64,000 nucleotides of DNA from Hypholoma sublateritium FD-334 SS-4 (GCA_000827495.1 KN817574.1:180052-244051); one strand, 5' to 3'. Positions 10,560 to 22,233 are shown, numbered from the stretch's first letter. Notes: generated from the letters alone by a model not told the origin. A program made the numbers and translations.

Positions 10560-10900
10560 TTAATTTGTGCACATCTTGTACTCACACAAGGCTTCATTTT
10601 CGTACCCAAGCTCTATTATTAGGCCTAATCATCCTCCAGTTTCTTGACGAACTCAAGCTTTCCTCATCGGCATTGGACATTCAGCACTTAAGGATTTTTC
10701 TCGTTGATACCACGACCGAAGTCAAGCTCTTTTGCGAGGGGCGAGACAGCAGAGGCACTACTGAGAATCATGACTTATCAAGGGATTCAGGACGGCGTGC
10801 CTTTTCGGCCTAGAGCGTATTCAATTATTTAATATTGATTCTGGAAGCCTGCAAGGTTAAGTTCTCCTTTTTACACCAGTTTTTTATTCAGGACGTACCC
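10560..10900. other. Intergenic, no gene recognised
   Basis: Immediately 3' of the RTC4-like gene. Only a short frame (10565-10813) without recognisable features is present. Confidence 0.3.
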
Positions 10901-10904
10901 TCAG

Positions 10905-11000
10905 CAGTCCGAAACACGGAATATCTGGCTTGTGAGGATATCCTTGTGAGACAGGAGTTTAACAGGTGACGCGCCCAGGAGATCCATGATCCTGCGGGCA
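10905..11000 (+). repeat. Degenerate R1 module
   Basis: The order 'GGAATATCTGGCTTGTGAGG', a decayed hairpin (10932-10945), then 'GCGCCCAGGAGATCC' matches the hairpin module of R1 in the same orientation as 6520-6690. It is an old, short relic. Confidence 0.7.
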
Positions 11001-11024
11001 ATGTGATGAAAGGGAAAGTTCTTT

Positions 11025-11405
11025 TTGCATTCGGTTCCTCTGCGTCTTCCAGCGCCTACGTCGTGGATACCGGATATGCACAATACCTGGGAAACGAAAC
11101 CACCCGTACCCCAATACTGTCGCGTACCTTGTCCGTATAATAGCAGAAGCAAAAGGTGCAGTCATAGATGCTTACGAATATCCAGAGTTTCATGTTCAAG
11201 GGACGACTAGAAGTGATCATGAATTTACAAGTACCTATACTCGTCTATATCCACAGCGGAAGGGCTCCGCAGAGCTCCACATTGTTACGCGTGCAAGCGA
11301 GGGGTTCTTCAGCCAGGCGATTGCGCAGAGCGCGCTCCGCGTGCCGCTGCCCACCCCCGAGCAGCAAGAGACCCTCGGCGCTGTTCACATCTGGCGGGGC
11401 GTAGA
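11025..11405 (+). pseudogene. Carboxylesterase type B relic
   Basis: Two short frames keep pieces of the carboxylesterase/lipase family: 'VDTGYAQYLGN' near 11062, typical of the beginning of secreted fungal esterases, and 'SEGFFSQAIAQSALRVPLP' near 11300, the stretch after the nucleophilic elbow. Stops and frame changes separate them, and most of the roughly 500-residue family is missing, including the catalytic Ser motif in recognisable form. It abuts a degenerate R1 module. Confidence 0.45.
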
Positions 11406-11851
11406 TTGTGCTGCAGGAGGATCCCAACGGATCGACCATTGTAAGTGGCAACTTCGTGGAGCAGCAGTTGGCGGAGGAAGCGAGCAGATGCAAATTTGTG
11501 GCTGGGCAGGAAAATCAAGGCAGAATGGGAGCACAAGTATCCCATTTCCATGTCCTGGAGTTGAAAAAGGGAATTTGGAATGGGCAAGGTTACCGACATA
11601 GAAGCATCGCGAGTTGCGCACACATGGGGCGCAAGAGGATAGCCATCTACATTCACTGTGTATGACCCGAATGAATCACATCTCCCCGTCGCAATATGCC
11701 ATGGGTGACCTTTTGTTCGCGCTCTGAAGAGCTCCTTGAGGTGGGAATGGGATATAACACCTTTGTCGCCTCAAAACATCTCTTCGCCGGCTCCAGAGCG
11801 CCTTCTGCCCAAGTCCAGACAGTCCCTCATCCAGTGCACATGGGGGGTCCA

Positions 11852-12900
11852 TCAGCGTACCGCACTCACACCACCTCCCTCGCTGACCTTCCGCCCATCC
11901 AGCCCACCCTCACGGCCGACGCCCATAATCCCGCGCCGCCAGTCCACGCTCAGTACCTTCTGCTTGCCTTCCCACACCCGGAACGTCGCCACCGCGCCCT
12001 TCGTCCTGCGCACGTCCCACATGCGCACGACGCCGTCGTATGCGCCGGTGACTGTCTGGTGAGAGTTTGTCTCGCAGACGGCGAGGTGTGTCGGGGACGC
12101 GCGCAGGTCGAATAGTCATCGTGCGGTCCGTAGGCATGGCGAGCGCGAGGTCGAGGCAGGGTTTCTCCGCTGCGCTCTACAGAGATAGAAATCAAAATTA
12201 AGCGTACGCTCGTGTGTGCGGGGTGAAACGGGCGGACGACTCACGATGGTGTGCGCGCACACGTCGTACTCCGTGTTCCACAGGCGCACCATCGAGTCGA
12301 AGCCGCAGCTCGCAGGTTTGCCGTCCTCGGGCGAACAGCGCCTTCGACACGCGCCCGACGTGCGACTTGAGTAAGAGGAGCGACACTTTCTGGCGGGTGC
12401 TCGTTGAGTTCTCGATGCGGCGGCAGTTTTTCCTGTCGCGCTCGTTCAGGACGGGCTCAGGGACTTCGTCTGCGGCGGGGATGTTGATGTCCCATAACCC
12501 AATCAGGTAGTCCCATGAGGATGTGAGTGGGTGCGTTCCAGTGTTGTTTGATGAAATCGAGGAGACGGTGGATGTGTGAAGGTGGAGCGACGCGAGTACT
12601 TTAGATGAGGTCGACGCGTCGAGGTGGATTTGCGTGATGTGTGCGGTGAGATCTTGCGAGGAACTGGAAACAGTGTATATCGACTCGTCCGATGAGATGA
12701 CGCATAGGGAGGTTATGGGTGCGGTGTGTGCCATTGTCGTCGACACTAGGTTTTTTGAGTAGTCGAATGCGCGTATTTGGCCGTCATATGAAGCCATTAG
12801 GAAATGTCTAAGATATTGTCAGCACATAAGGATTAATTTGAAAATAATGACGCACCCTTTGGCTGCAACGTCATGTGCTCGTAGACATAGTGAAGATCTA
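11852..12900 (-). pseudogene. YTM1: Ribosome biogenesis protein YTM1/WDR12, truncated and frameshifted
   Basis: YTM1 is the WD40 subunit of the PeBoW complex (Nop7-Erb1-Ytm1) needed for 60S subunit maturation in the nucleolus. The minus strand encodes WD repeats: MASYDGQIRAFDYSKNL, HTAPITSLCVISSDE, LTSSWDYLIGLWDINIP followed by the characteristic DEVPEPVLNERDRK linker. In a different frame come DLRASPTHLAVCETNSH, VTGAYDGVVRMWDVRRT and KQKVLSVDWRRGI. A loss of two bases near 12115 would explain the switch between 'TDRTM' and 'LFDLRASP'. The ubiquitin-like N-terminus (about 100 residues) is absent, and the C-terminus ends oddly after 'GREGGLD'. It is a relic, so a complete copy should exist elsewhere in the genome. 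Confidence 0.85.
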
Positions 12901-13029
12901 GAAGGAGTTTGAAGTGGAATCCAGAGGTGCTTTGGATGGCGATTACAAAAAAATGGATCACGTGAAGCTGACGGCCCCACCGACTGCCGAGTCGCCACTT
13001 TCTCGTTCTCTTGTCAATGAACTCAACCA

Positions 13030-13620
13030 CGTCGTGTTATTGTGATGACTTGTATTTGAAAACTGCCGACTATATCTCAAGGGCTCATATGACGCTCCAG
13101 CTTTTGCTCACGCTACGTTTCTTGATTTCATCTGAGTTCTGACTGCTTTGCTATCCTGGGGAAATGGGCATGACCGTGATTATTTTAGCTTGTCACTGGG
13201 AACTTTTAGAAAACCATGCCGGGATCTTAAGCTACGAAGGATTCAGCACTTTCTTGATGTCGAACGAAAATACGCCTTCCTCTGAATAAGGCAAACCTAT
13301 CTGGCAAGACATGATGATCCCTATATCCGACTATTACATTTCCTCGTCGCATAACACTTACCACGTCGGACACCAACTTGTTGGTGTGAGCACAATTGAA
13401 GGCTACATTCGAGCACATGTACACAGCTGCAGGAGTATGGAACGTGAGTCCTACCTTAATTATTTGCAATGACTCCATGTTAACGAGAATTTTCCGTGGA
13501 CATCTACGAGTCACGACGGCGATACAGAGCCGATGGTATACCATGGAAAGCACTCACCTCCAAATCACTCCGCGATATTTGCACTGCCATCGCCAAATAC
13601 GCCTGTTTCACCAGTTTTGA
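13030..13620. other. Intergenic, nothing recognised
   Basis: Only short frames without family features are present, for example minus 13227-13553. The segment lies between the YTM1 relic and the left TIR of the 13.6-14.5 kb element. Confidence 0.3.
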
Positions 13621-13621
13621 G

Positions 13622-14466
13622 TTTCCGCCTTGAACTTTAAATTATAAAAGGAAATTTCTAAAAATAATTCCCGCCCTCTTGAGCGCCTCTGTTTGTCGGG
13701 CGGGATTTTTATTTGGTCAAAAGCACGCTGATCGAGGCGTTCTGGATTTGGTACGACGGAAAATCTTGACTTACTACTCCTACTCTGTGTCGACAACGGC
13801 GAATGCTGGACACCGCCGTAAGCCAAAGTCAGCCAAACCGCCTAAATGTGATGGCCGAGTCAAGGCCGAGTCTTCCGGCCACTTCTCGAGTTCAAACTAA
13901 GCGTCCCGAACCTATGAGGTGCTGGATGCCGGCAGGGGCGCAGGAGCGGGCGAGGGCGGCTATGGGCGGGGGTAGTGGTGATGCAGACGGGGCGGCCGGG
14001 GACGAGGGCGGCGACAGTGCGACAGGTGCGACAGCTCGTTGGCGATGAGCCCGAGGAACATGTCCACCCCGTCGTCGCTGATCACGCACGAGCGCACGCG
14101 GCTGGCGAGCGCCGCGTTTGCGCTGAGCTTCAGGCAGATGCGCAGCACATTGCGCGGTGTCGGGCGCAGGTCGCGGTACAGCGCGTTGACCGCGAGCGCG
14201 CCGACCGCGCGGTTTTTTCAAACCATTATTAATTTATTACTTTTATTCCGCCTTCTTGTTTTTTGTACCATATATGAACACTTTTTCCTACTATTGAGGA
14301 ATGACTGGGTACCATTTTCGACAAGTAGTACTCTGCCCAGTGTTGACCCACCCGCCGCCCTGGCTCGAAATGGACGATACCAAATAACAAACAAAGGCGG
14401 GCACACCGGCGTCTAAGTTTTCCGAATTCCGGAGTTGCCTTTTATATTTAAAGTTCAAGGCGGAAA
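13622..14466. mobile_element. Non-autonomous DNA element with about 29-bp terminal inverted repeats
   Basis: The left end 13622-13651 (TTTCCGCCTTGAACTTTAAA, then TTATAAAAGG) is the reverse complement of 14438-14466 apart from one missing base. The element is 845 bp long. Flanks show only TGAG/GTGAG-like similarity, so a target duplication is uncertain. The interior contains a GC-rich coding-like fragment (minus, 13960-14215) quite unlike the AT-rich ends, which suggests a captured gene piece. Confidence 0.7.
13960..14215 (-). pseudogene. Captured coding fragment inside the TIR element
   Basis: A minus frame reads 'ALYRDLRPTPRNVLRICLKL' and then 'ALASRVRSCVISDD'. This wording resembles the region after the F-box in fungal F-box proteins, but it is too short to assign. 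No start or stop context is preserved. The GC content is markedly higher than in the element's ends. Confidence 0.3.
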
Positions 14467-14488
14467 GTGAGTAACTCTGTTTCACCAC

Positions 14489-14705
14489 AGAAATCAATCA
14501 GATTTGGTTGCAGACCGCAAGGATCTGCAGAGGCAATCGTGCAGCAGAGAAGTTGGAGAAGGAATTGGGGCTATCTTAGAGCTTTGCAGTACGCCGTAGC
14601 TCACTTTCAATGACATATCTCACGCACGCAAATTAATGAAAGGTGGTTGCCTCAGTGCCTGCAACCGTAAGGTGCTTCTGGACACCAGGCTACGCGGGAT
14701 GACCG
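14489..14705 (+). pseudogene. Copied 3' end of the 22.2-22.8 kb coiled-coil gene
   Basis: About 210 bp match 22716-22925, covering the last coding residues (WLQTARICRGNRAAEKLEKE, then LGLS and stop) and about 130 bp of 3' flank with several small differences. The rest of the gene is absent; to the left lies the right TIR of the 13.6-14.5 kb element. Confidence 0.8.
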
Positions 14706-15102
14706 GCTTCTTGGACTATTGATATTGAAGGACCTCATCTCAATTCTGTTTCTGTACAAACATGACTCCTCTGTGATATCTTTTGTTTATTAAGAAATTG
14801 CATGATAAGATTGTACTTTATTTGGCAGAACAGTAGCAAGGGCGGATACCAGGCGGCGGCGACAAAATATCCCATTTGACGGCACGCGAAGCAATGAACG
14901 AGATGATCAAGAGATGATATTAGCAAAAGTGAAGAGCCGCTATGTCTACCAAATGTCTACCCATCCGAGATGTATGTACAGTGTTGTTAGTCGACGTCAA
15001 GAGAGAAAAGAGAAAACAAATATAGTACTACTGAGGTATATGTGCCATTCCCCGTCACAGAGCTCCCTCATCGGCGGGAGAATCTGTTTGTTGTTGCGCT
15101 TT
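14706..15102. other. Intergenic, nothing recognised
   Basis: AT-rich spacer without a supported frame. Confidence 0.3.
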
Positions 15103-16015
15103 TTACTTGTCTTTTCGAGCACGTTTGTTGCGGCGACAGCTCGTTAATGATTCACTACGTCGTGGAAGCGGAGATAGAGAGCGGGAATTGATACGACGTG
15201 CTTGTTCCAGGGCAGGTCTGTCCAACGGACAATCCCGTTCCTCACTCCTTCGCAGGCGGTTGTTCCTGTCTGTACGCTCTCTGCTGCGACCGCGCGATTT
15301 CGATCTCGTCCTCCGGCGTTCAAGACTTCGACATGGGCTATCTGGATGTTCAGGCTGAGGGGGCGATTGGAAGATAACTTCGGCTGGCGTACAAAAATCA
15401 CCGCGAGCCCTTCTGCAGTACCGAGTCGGTCGCTGAAAGGGGCTCCTAGAACGACGTCCTGCCGAGCTTTCATTTAATCGAGTCGGGCTGCGCCTTCTGA
15501 TATGCACCCGTCCTTCGTCAAAGCATTCCGGTCTCTCCGTCCTGTACATCCACCCTGACAAGTCGCCGTGCTCTGAAATGACTCCTCCGTCCAAAGGAAC
15601 GAAAAGTCGTATGCCCAGCGGTTGACCCCAGACGTCCGGATTAGCCTTGTAGTTTGATGGGAGCTTGGGGTCTTCATCAAAGTACAGGTACCGACGGTGG
15701 ATTCGGTCAAAATAACAAGTACCGCTGACGGACCTGACTCTCCTGGAGCCAATTTGCTGAAAACAGGGGGTATGGTTGTCTTCCATTCTGGACTCTATCC
15801 AATTTGTCCAGCTGCCTGCTCCCGGAGTCGCGATGGCTGGAGGAAGGAGTTCATCTTCACTGCCTAGGATGGGTTCGCTTGCGGCAGGAGCTTTGCTTCT
15901 GTCAGCTTGCTCTTGGGTATTCTGAAACGTGGGCGACGCGCGAAGGTAGTAGAGGGGAGGATATTCAGGCACTTCCGCCGCTATCCCTCACAAGTAGCCG
16001 CTGTCTGCATGTATG
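15103..16015 (-). CDS. Unrecognised Arg/Ser-rich protein, 3' part of a split gene
   Basis: A long minus frame (about 289 codons to a stop at 15103) has no ATG at its beginning; the frame opens after a TGA close to 16000. The N-terminal two thirds are mixed sequence (SGTCYFDRIHRRYLYFDEDP; GQPLGIRLFVPLDGG), and the C-terminal third is RS-rich (RRTRSKSRGRSRER; SLSPLPRRSES), as in RNA-associated proteins. It reads as the downstream continuation of the 16.8-17.9 kb frame, with a TIR element inserted between them. No family is recognised. The single long open frame argues that it was recently under selection. Confidence 0.55.
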
Positions 16016-16021
16016 AAGCTG

Positions 16022-16845
16022 GGTAGTTACCTAAGTGAAAAGATATATCCACAGCGGAAACTGCCCACTGGGCAACTCATGCATGCCCTGCCTGCCAAAT
16101 AGCTACGTTTTGAGTGCTACGACGTGCCTTTTGCAGTGCTGTGCTTATTTGTTTGCACATTGATGCGCATCAAAAGCCAATGTGTGACCTCTTGCTTGCC
16201 TCTATTTACATTGTGCGGGCTCACTCATGCCATATTCTGGCCTCAAATCCAAACAAATGTAAATAATAGCCATCAGCCCAGGCCTAGCATGGGAATAACA
16301 CCCAGGCCCAAAATGGAAGGCCAGCTGGACTTTGCCAAATCTGGCCGAAGTCCATCTTTTGGGCAGCAGCACCTGAGATTGCAAAGTCATCTAATCTAGT
16401 TGATATCTAGCTGATAAAAGGCCCTTATCTCATTGTTTTGTGCACAGACCACTAAATTTCTTTCCATATACAGATAGTTTATGAATTTTAGGGAATTTCA
16501 AAAATTATTTGATAATTTTCTGAGGGGGTCAATTTTGCAAATAGGCAGCCGTTCAAAAATTCATTTTGTGTTTTCCCAAATAAGGAAGCTACCTACAGTA
16601 ATGATTTTGGTATATTTGGATAGCCCTGAATTTTCTGCTAATTTAGCAATTTTTTTCTCACTTTTCTATATTTAGACCAGCTTATGTAAGATCATTGCTG
16701 CCACGTTAGGCAACACTGGCAAGTGGCCATTTCANGCANGTGGGGGTAGGCCTTGGGCAACTGCCCTGTGATGTATCACTGGGCAACTTCCCAAGGGTTT
16801 GGGCAGTTTCCGCTGTGGATATATCATTTCACTTAGGCAACTACC
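16022..16845. mobile_element. Non-autonomous DNA element with 45-bp terminal inverted repeats
   Basis: The left TIR is 16022-16066 and the right TIR 16801-16845; 43 of 45 positions match (GGTAGTTACCTAAGTGAAAA at the left, GGTAGTTGCCTAAGTGAAAT at the right). Subterminal TGGGCAACT-like words recur inside. Length is 824 bp and there is no transposase. No target duplication is clear in the flanks. It lies between two minus-strand coding blocks that look like one gene; the stop codon of the upstream block is formed inside the right TIR. Confidence 0.85.
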
Positions 16846-16857
16846 ATGGGTTGATAC

Positions 16858-17863
16858 ATGAAAACAGCAGCCATGGTTGTATCCCTATGTCTTCGTCTGA
16901 TTCTAATAAATCGAACCCCGCCTTCGCTGGGGCCCTGTGATACATGTTGAGGTCCGACGCCATNNATTCGACCGGTGTCCTAGCTACAAAGCTCTCAAAT
17001 ATAGTACCGTCTCGGGCACGTTTGTGATCCTCTTCAGAAGAGACTTCGCAGAGTACAAAACAGGGGACTTTGTGATGTAGGAGACGTAGACCGTCCAACT
17101 CAGAGACGCCGTTTAACCAGACTCCCATTAGCGATTNGTCGGCACGCANGACCTTGATGTCGGAATGCTCAATTGGGTGATCCAAGTCGTGTAGCAGGGC
17201 CCCCGCCATTCTGTTCCAGGCATCTTGGTGNTTCAGACTTCGATGTGCTCTTGCCATCCGATCTACAGCTTGCCCNTATGAGAGAATTGCGGTGTTAAGA
17301 TCATCCAAGACAACATCTCGAGTGGGGCGCTGTTCCCAGAGCCTAGGGTGTACTTGCTGGATCCTGGCCATAGAGTCCATGGTTTGCGTAATCTCCTGTT
17401 GCCTTTGGCGGAGGCGGTGTAGGTAATCCGTTCGCATGTAACCTCTCATCGATTTCGGTCCCGATGGTTCCCACTCCAAGGGCGTTCGACTGAATTCGAC
17501 GAGGTCCGGCTCGTCGAAGTTTTTTATATATCCGAGCCAAGGTTTTTCTGGAGAGAAAAGTTGAGGGCACGATGTAGGATCGAATCGTCCTAGATGTCCA
17601 TCGCATCGCAGATAATTGTCTTGGTCGAGTAGCCCTGCCTCATGATCAGGGTCGCGCGCGCCGGGGTAGTAGGGACATTGCTTAGAGTTGGGGGACCAGA
17701 TCTCGAATAATCGATATTTCGCTCGTACAAATCGGGAAGACGTTAAGGTGAATTTGGGCAGTAGGAAGCACATGGCCGTGATGAGGGCTGGGAAGGCCAA
17801 GTAGCCCGCACCTATACGGTGTCGAGGAGACGTAAAGACACAACTTTTGTGTTGAACTTCCAT
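16858..17863 (-). CDS. Unrecognised protein, upstream part of the gene split by the TIR element
   Basis: A minus frame of about 340 codons contains 'CPYYPGARDPDHEAGLLDQD', 'CPQLFSPEKPWLGYIKNFDE', a Glu/Arg/Gln-rich helical stretch (LHRLRQRQQEITQTMDSM) and ends 'DIGIQPWLLFSC'. It then runs into the right TIR of the 16.0-16.8 kb element, where TAG stops it. Six Ns fall in it. I recall similar hypothetical proteins in repeat-rich Agaricomycete regions but cannot name a domain. The real start may lie in exons farther right (18.3-19.0 kb). Confidence 0.5.
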
Positions 17864-18319
17864 GACTCGCTTTCTAATGTCGCGTTACGACTCAGCTGGA
17901 TTGTAAGTTCGTGTATCAAGCTTTTATTAACGCCTACGTAGGCAGCTTCTAGTAGACGTGGAGTCGATAGGATGAAGAACTTGTGAAGAACGCTCTCGGA
18001 GCGCTCATCAATAAGCGCGCCGAGCGGCACTTATAATTAATCGATTTCAATTGATCAGGTGACCGTTCGAATCGGCTGTTTAATTGAAATATAGATAAAA
18101 ATACTACTATAATTTAGTCTCAAGACACGAGGGCGAGCCCGACCGTGATTCGAGATCCGGCGAGGTAGTGCAGTCGTAGATATTATCTTTTTACTTCCGG
18201 GGCGTTTCTTAGGTCTTATTTGGATACCCAAGAGTTGTCTTCCGACCCGTAGCTTAAAAGCTCAAAGAAGGTGGGAGAGTAATGCCCCACTAGGGAGGTT
18301 GGTTGTGGAGGACTCGAGC

Positions 18320-19035
18320 GATTGCGTTGGGATCTTTTTTCTGTAGTGATCGAACGTCAACGTATCGCCAACAGTGCCAGTCGTTTGGCAAATGTTATCG
18401 ACAGCTTCTTGCAGCGAGTTCCAATGGCAGATCGAAGTACGACCACCGCCAGGGCTTCCTCTGGGGGCCGTCCTGGTAAAGTTGTATTCCTCGAGTCATA
18501 TATCGCGAGTGGATCCGAGTCCTCATCCAACCACTGGTCCCATGAAGCGTGGTATCTCTCGACCGAGGCCTGCAGCGTTTCGTGTAGACCGGGAAATCTC
18601 CTGAAAATGGAGTACGCGATGTTTCGAAGGGGGTCTTCGCTCTTCGGTTCCGTTAGTGGGGCGTTCGTGCGGGAGGGGCAATGGTCGATGGCCTACGCGG
18701 GCCCTTCCGCCTGTGTACTAACCTGGGCCTGAGGTTCTTCGGCACGAAGGCACAACTGGTCGCCTTCACGAGGGTTCCAGTGGCCAGTTCGTCTGCCTCA
18801 GAACTATTAAATCCCGGAAGCAAGCTGCTGGTTGGGTCGAGATTTCGTCGTCGGCTCCTTCGAAACATACGGGGCTCCGTCCGTAACGCGGTGAACATGG
18901 GCATGCGTTCCGGAGAGACCAGCTACTGGTTCAGGAGCCTTCCTGTCATCCGCCAGAGCGCGATTGCTTTGAGAAGGTGAGGACGCTAAAGAAGGTTCCA
19001 CGCGAGTAGGGATTTGCGCGTTACGCGTCACTGCG
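18320..19035 (-). other. Coding-like minus segments, possible upstream exons
   Basis: Minus frames contain 'RRFPGLHETLQASVERYHAS' with WDQWLDEDSDPLAIYDS (about 18660-18480), a separate Pro/Arg-rich frame at 18653-18904, and 'RVEPSLASSPSQSNRALADD' near 19000. They may be 5' exons of the 16.9-17.9 kb gene. Splice joins were not resolved. Confidence 0.3.
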
Positions 19036-19110
19036 GGAGCTTGCGCGATATGCGGGATAAAGACGCGGCTATTGGAAAAGCGATGAGGAAATTGAAAGTG
19101 AAGCGAAAAT
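19036..19110 (+). pseudogene. 3' tail of a KPPGEVGRP-type gene
   Basis: The frame 'DMRDKDAAIGKAMRKLKVKR' followed by K and TAG is the counterpart of the C-terminus at 61184-61260 (DKRDKDAAIGKVMRKSKGKR). Only the last 20-25 codons remain. The sequence after the stop also aligns with the sequence after the 61-kb stop, leading into the R1 end. Confidence 0.7.
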
Positions 19111-19196
19111 AGTAGATCACAGACTCGGTATAGCTGCTAGCACTCTAAATCTCGACATCGTAATCGTGATTCGCCTCACAACGACGCTCTTGATAT

Positions 19197-20520
19197 CTAA
19201 CACTTCTTCTCGCTTTCGCTGTTGACCCACATAGTGGCCCGAATCGCTCCGTAGATCCCGTTCGACCCGAGTCGAGCATCCCGTTTGGAAATACGGACCT
19301 TCTCAGAGTGCGGCCCGAAACCGACTCTTGATAAGATTCTAGACCACGCGAGCGTGTGCTTCATGAAGATGGGAGTAGCCTGGTGCAAAAATCAGCCCAG
19401 TAGTAGAGTGTTTGATCAGAGCTGCGCACTCACCAATGTGAAAGAAAATTGAGCAACGTTCTATTGAATCTCATATCCCATTCAGCGGGAAATGATATCC
19501 CTACGTTTTTGTAGACCTCGGGGTCAGGGCGCGCTTCAGAGGTACACACAGGCTACAGATGCATCAGCAGCCCGGAATATAGGATATCTGGCTTCTTGTG
19601 AGGAAATCCTCATGAGTCAAGAGTTTAGGCACGCCCAGGAGATCCTACGGCAGACAAGGACGATGCGATGAAAGAATGGAAAGGGATGGCGCGACGAAAA
19701 AAAGGTAGTCGAATGGAGTGAATGGCCTTCGGTATCGCTGCGTTCGCGAATGCTTCTTTTGAGGATGGGTGCTAGCTGATGGAGAAATCAGCTCCGTATT
19801 AAAATTGAAATGGTTCATCGAGACATGGGCCCACCAATGCAAGAGAGAAAAGGGAATCATTTTATTGAATGTCATATCCCGCTGACCGGGTTATGATATC
19901 CTCAAGGTTTTGTAGACCCGCAGTCCGGGCGAGGCGAGTGATAAGCAACGAAAATTGGACGGTCGACGGAGAGTTCTGGAGAGGCACTGCTTGTGCGCGC
20001 GCCCAACTTGTCACACGTGGCATGACCTAACGGGTGACTTCCGGACATCGGAGCGCTTCCAAGTTCCCTCCACAAGAACTTCGAGTTGGGCTATGATATC
20101 CCACTGACCGAGCGATTCGATGGAGTGTTTCTTTGGTGAGCCCGAAGTTTGGATCAGCTCTATGTGAGGCTGATCTTTGCATTGGTTTGGCCCATCCTCC
20201 GTAAACGCAGCCCGCGTCGCCGCAGACGCCGCAGGCAACCCGACGTCAGACTGCAATTTTTTCTTCGCGTCATACTTCGACAGCGTGCCATGGGATCTCC
20301 TGGGAGCGCCTAAATTCTCTTGGCTCATGAAGATTTCTTCATCAGCTAGATACCCTGCATTCCCAGCTTAAACTGCATTTTTTGGACAACTGGCCAAGAA
20401 GCGACGCTGCCAGCATATCTCCGTGAGGATTTCCTCGCAAGTCAGATGCCCAGAAATGGCGAATATCCGTGCGTTGGTCTGCTCTCTCGTTACTACGACT
20501 TGAGAACAAGGTGAGGTGTT
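19197..20520 (-). repeat. Degenerate R1 copy, inverted relative to copy 1
   Basis: Blocks in the same order as R1 but reversed: the GGGATCTACGG block at 19250, hairpins at 19599-19612, 20327-20342 and 20424-20437, GCGCCCAGGAGATCC-like boxes, CCCGCTGACCGGG near 19875, and the 'CCAGCATATCT' block near 20410. Identity to the young copies is far below theirs to each other, so this is an older insertion. No gene is carried. Confidence 0.85.
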
Positions 20521-22230
20521 CGTTGGGTGTTCAAACGTTCAAGGGGCTGACCGGGATTAGTGCGCAGCGGGACTACCGCCAGTGGCAATATTAACGTTGT
20601 CTTCCATCTTCTTCAACTGTGACGCAGGTTCAATTTCAAACCAATGGCTGTGACTTATTTTCCTTTTAAATAACGGTATATTTCTTCCCGTCCGACATTC
20701 TTATGCACTGATACTGTCCCTTTAAGCGTTAAAAAGGGCCGGTTCCGGGTACAATTCTTGATTTCAGGGCAGCTACCAGCCCGTCAAGATCTCGTCCAAG
20801 GAACACAGTCTCCATAAACAGTTACCGCGCTATGGCATGCAAGTACATTGTCTTGCTGTGGGGTTCCGTTCCCCGTGGCCCTGCTCAGAGTCTACAAGTA
20901 CACCTGTAAGACGACACCACGTATTTTCGAAGCATAAAGTTGACTTCTAAAACATCTTTGACAGCATCATGACTAGTGAACAGGATTAAAGTTTTTGCTC
21001 CTCGCCGCCTCTATGAAACCTACGCTCTGAATTGATGAGCAAAATACCGGGTGTATGTTTGTACAGAGCGTATCATTTAGCGCGACTCTCAGCATGAGCG
21101 CACCGCGATAAGCGGAAATGTCCTGCGCCGTTCTTGAACCTCCCAACCCCCTCCTGCTCATCTTCGACTGCTACGACTGAAGCCAATACTTGAAATCTGC
21201 GAGAGCACTTATGCTTTTGCATAAACACCCACCCATCCGGTGGCACGTGCATCTCTCTAGCATCCATGTAATCAAGGGCGAATTTACGGTGCCGCCTGTT
21301 CTTTCCCAGCCTCTCGCCAAGCACCAGCACTGGGCCGCAACCGAAGATCTGGGGAGCTGAACAGAGGCCGTCTCGTAAGTGCAAGTCTGCCATTGAATTA
21401 AGTTGTAAATTCACGCATATAATCGACATAGGGCACGGTATGTAGCATCTCTATGCGCTTCAGAGCATCCCATCCAATTTCTTGCATCCATGGTACAGAA
21501 TCGGGACTGCATCCCCAACAGAGTCTGTGCCAACACGTTGCCGACGGTGATATGCTCGATCCCACCGAAGCGCCTCGATCTGTCTCAGAAATGAGCGTTG
21601 CACGATCGGCACTTCGCCTAACGCATGCTCTGTATCTCCACTGTCCCCTCGCACTCGCCCTCGACGCTGCTTGCAAAAACGGCCCTCCAGTAGCAATTGC
21701 TCGAGTCGCCCGGAAACGTCTTGAACATGGAGATGCCGGGATGTCCTCTTCCATCGGACAACATCCGAAGTATATCGAAGACCTAGTAAGGCCCTGCTCG
21801 ACATGCGGTTGTCATGAAAGCATCGCTGATTATCTATACCACACGCTCCGTTCCCTCGCTAATGGTCCAACACATTCGCGGCATGGTTCGCAAACAGAGT
21901 CGGTCGCAGTGGATGCTTTGCGTTGCTGAAGTCTTTCCTATCATAGCGCATCGACAAATCCACGAATTTTCTTGCGTTGTATCATCGATGCCCGATTGTC
22001 CTGACATACTCGCCAGGCCTGTATGATATCGGCACATCGCCCACCCTGGAGCCGTACGCCAACAACTGCCCAGTCAGAAAAGAGGAATCGAGTTCGTGGG
22101 AATTATGCTGATGGAAGTTATATTTAACACCACCTTTGTTCGCATATCGTCTCCCTTTCTCTTCCTTACCTTTACCCTCTCGCCCCTCTTCAACGCGCTG
22201 CCTCGTCTCAACTCTATCCATCTACTTCAA
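20521..22230. other. Unresolved region with decayed coding-like minus stretches
   Basis: Minus segments such as 'GISMFKTFPGDSSNCYW' (about 21730-21680), with in-frame stops, and 'MHVPPDGWVFMQKHKC' near 21250 look like remains of a gene read leftward, but the frames change and I recognise no family. 20521-20970 holds nothing I can support. Confidence 0.25.
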
Positions 22231-22233
22231 ACA

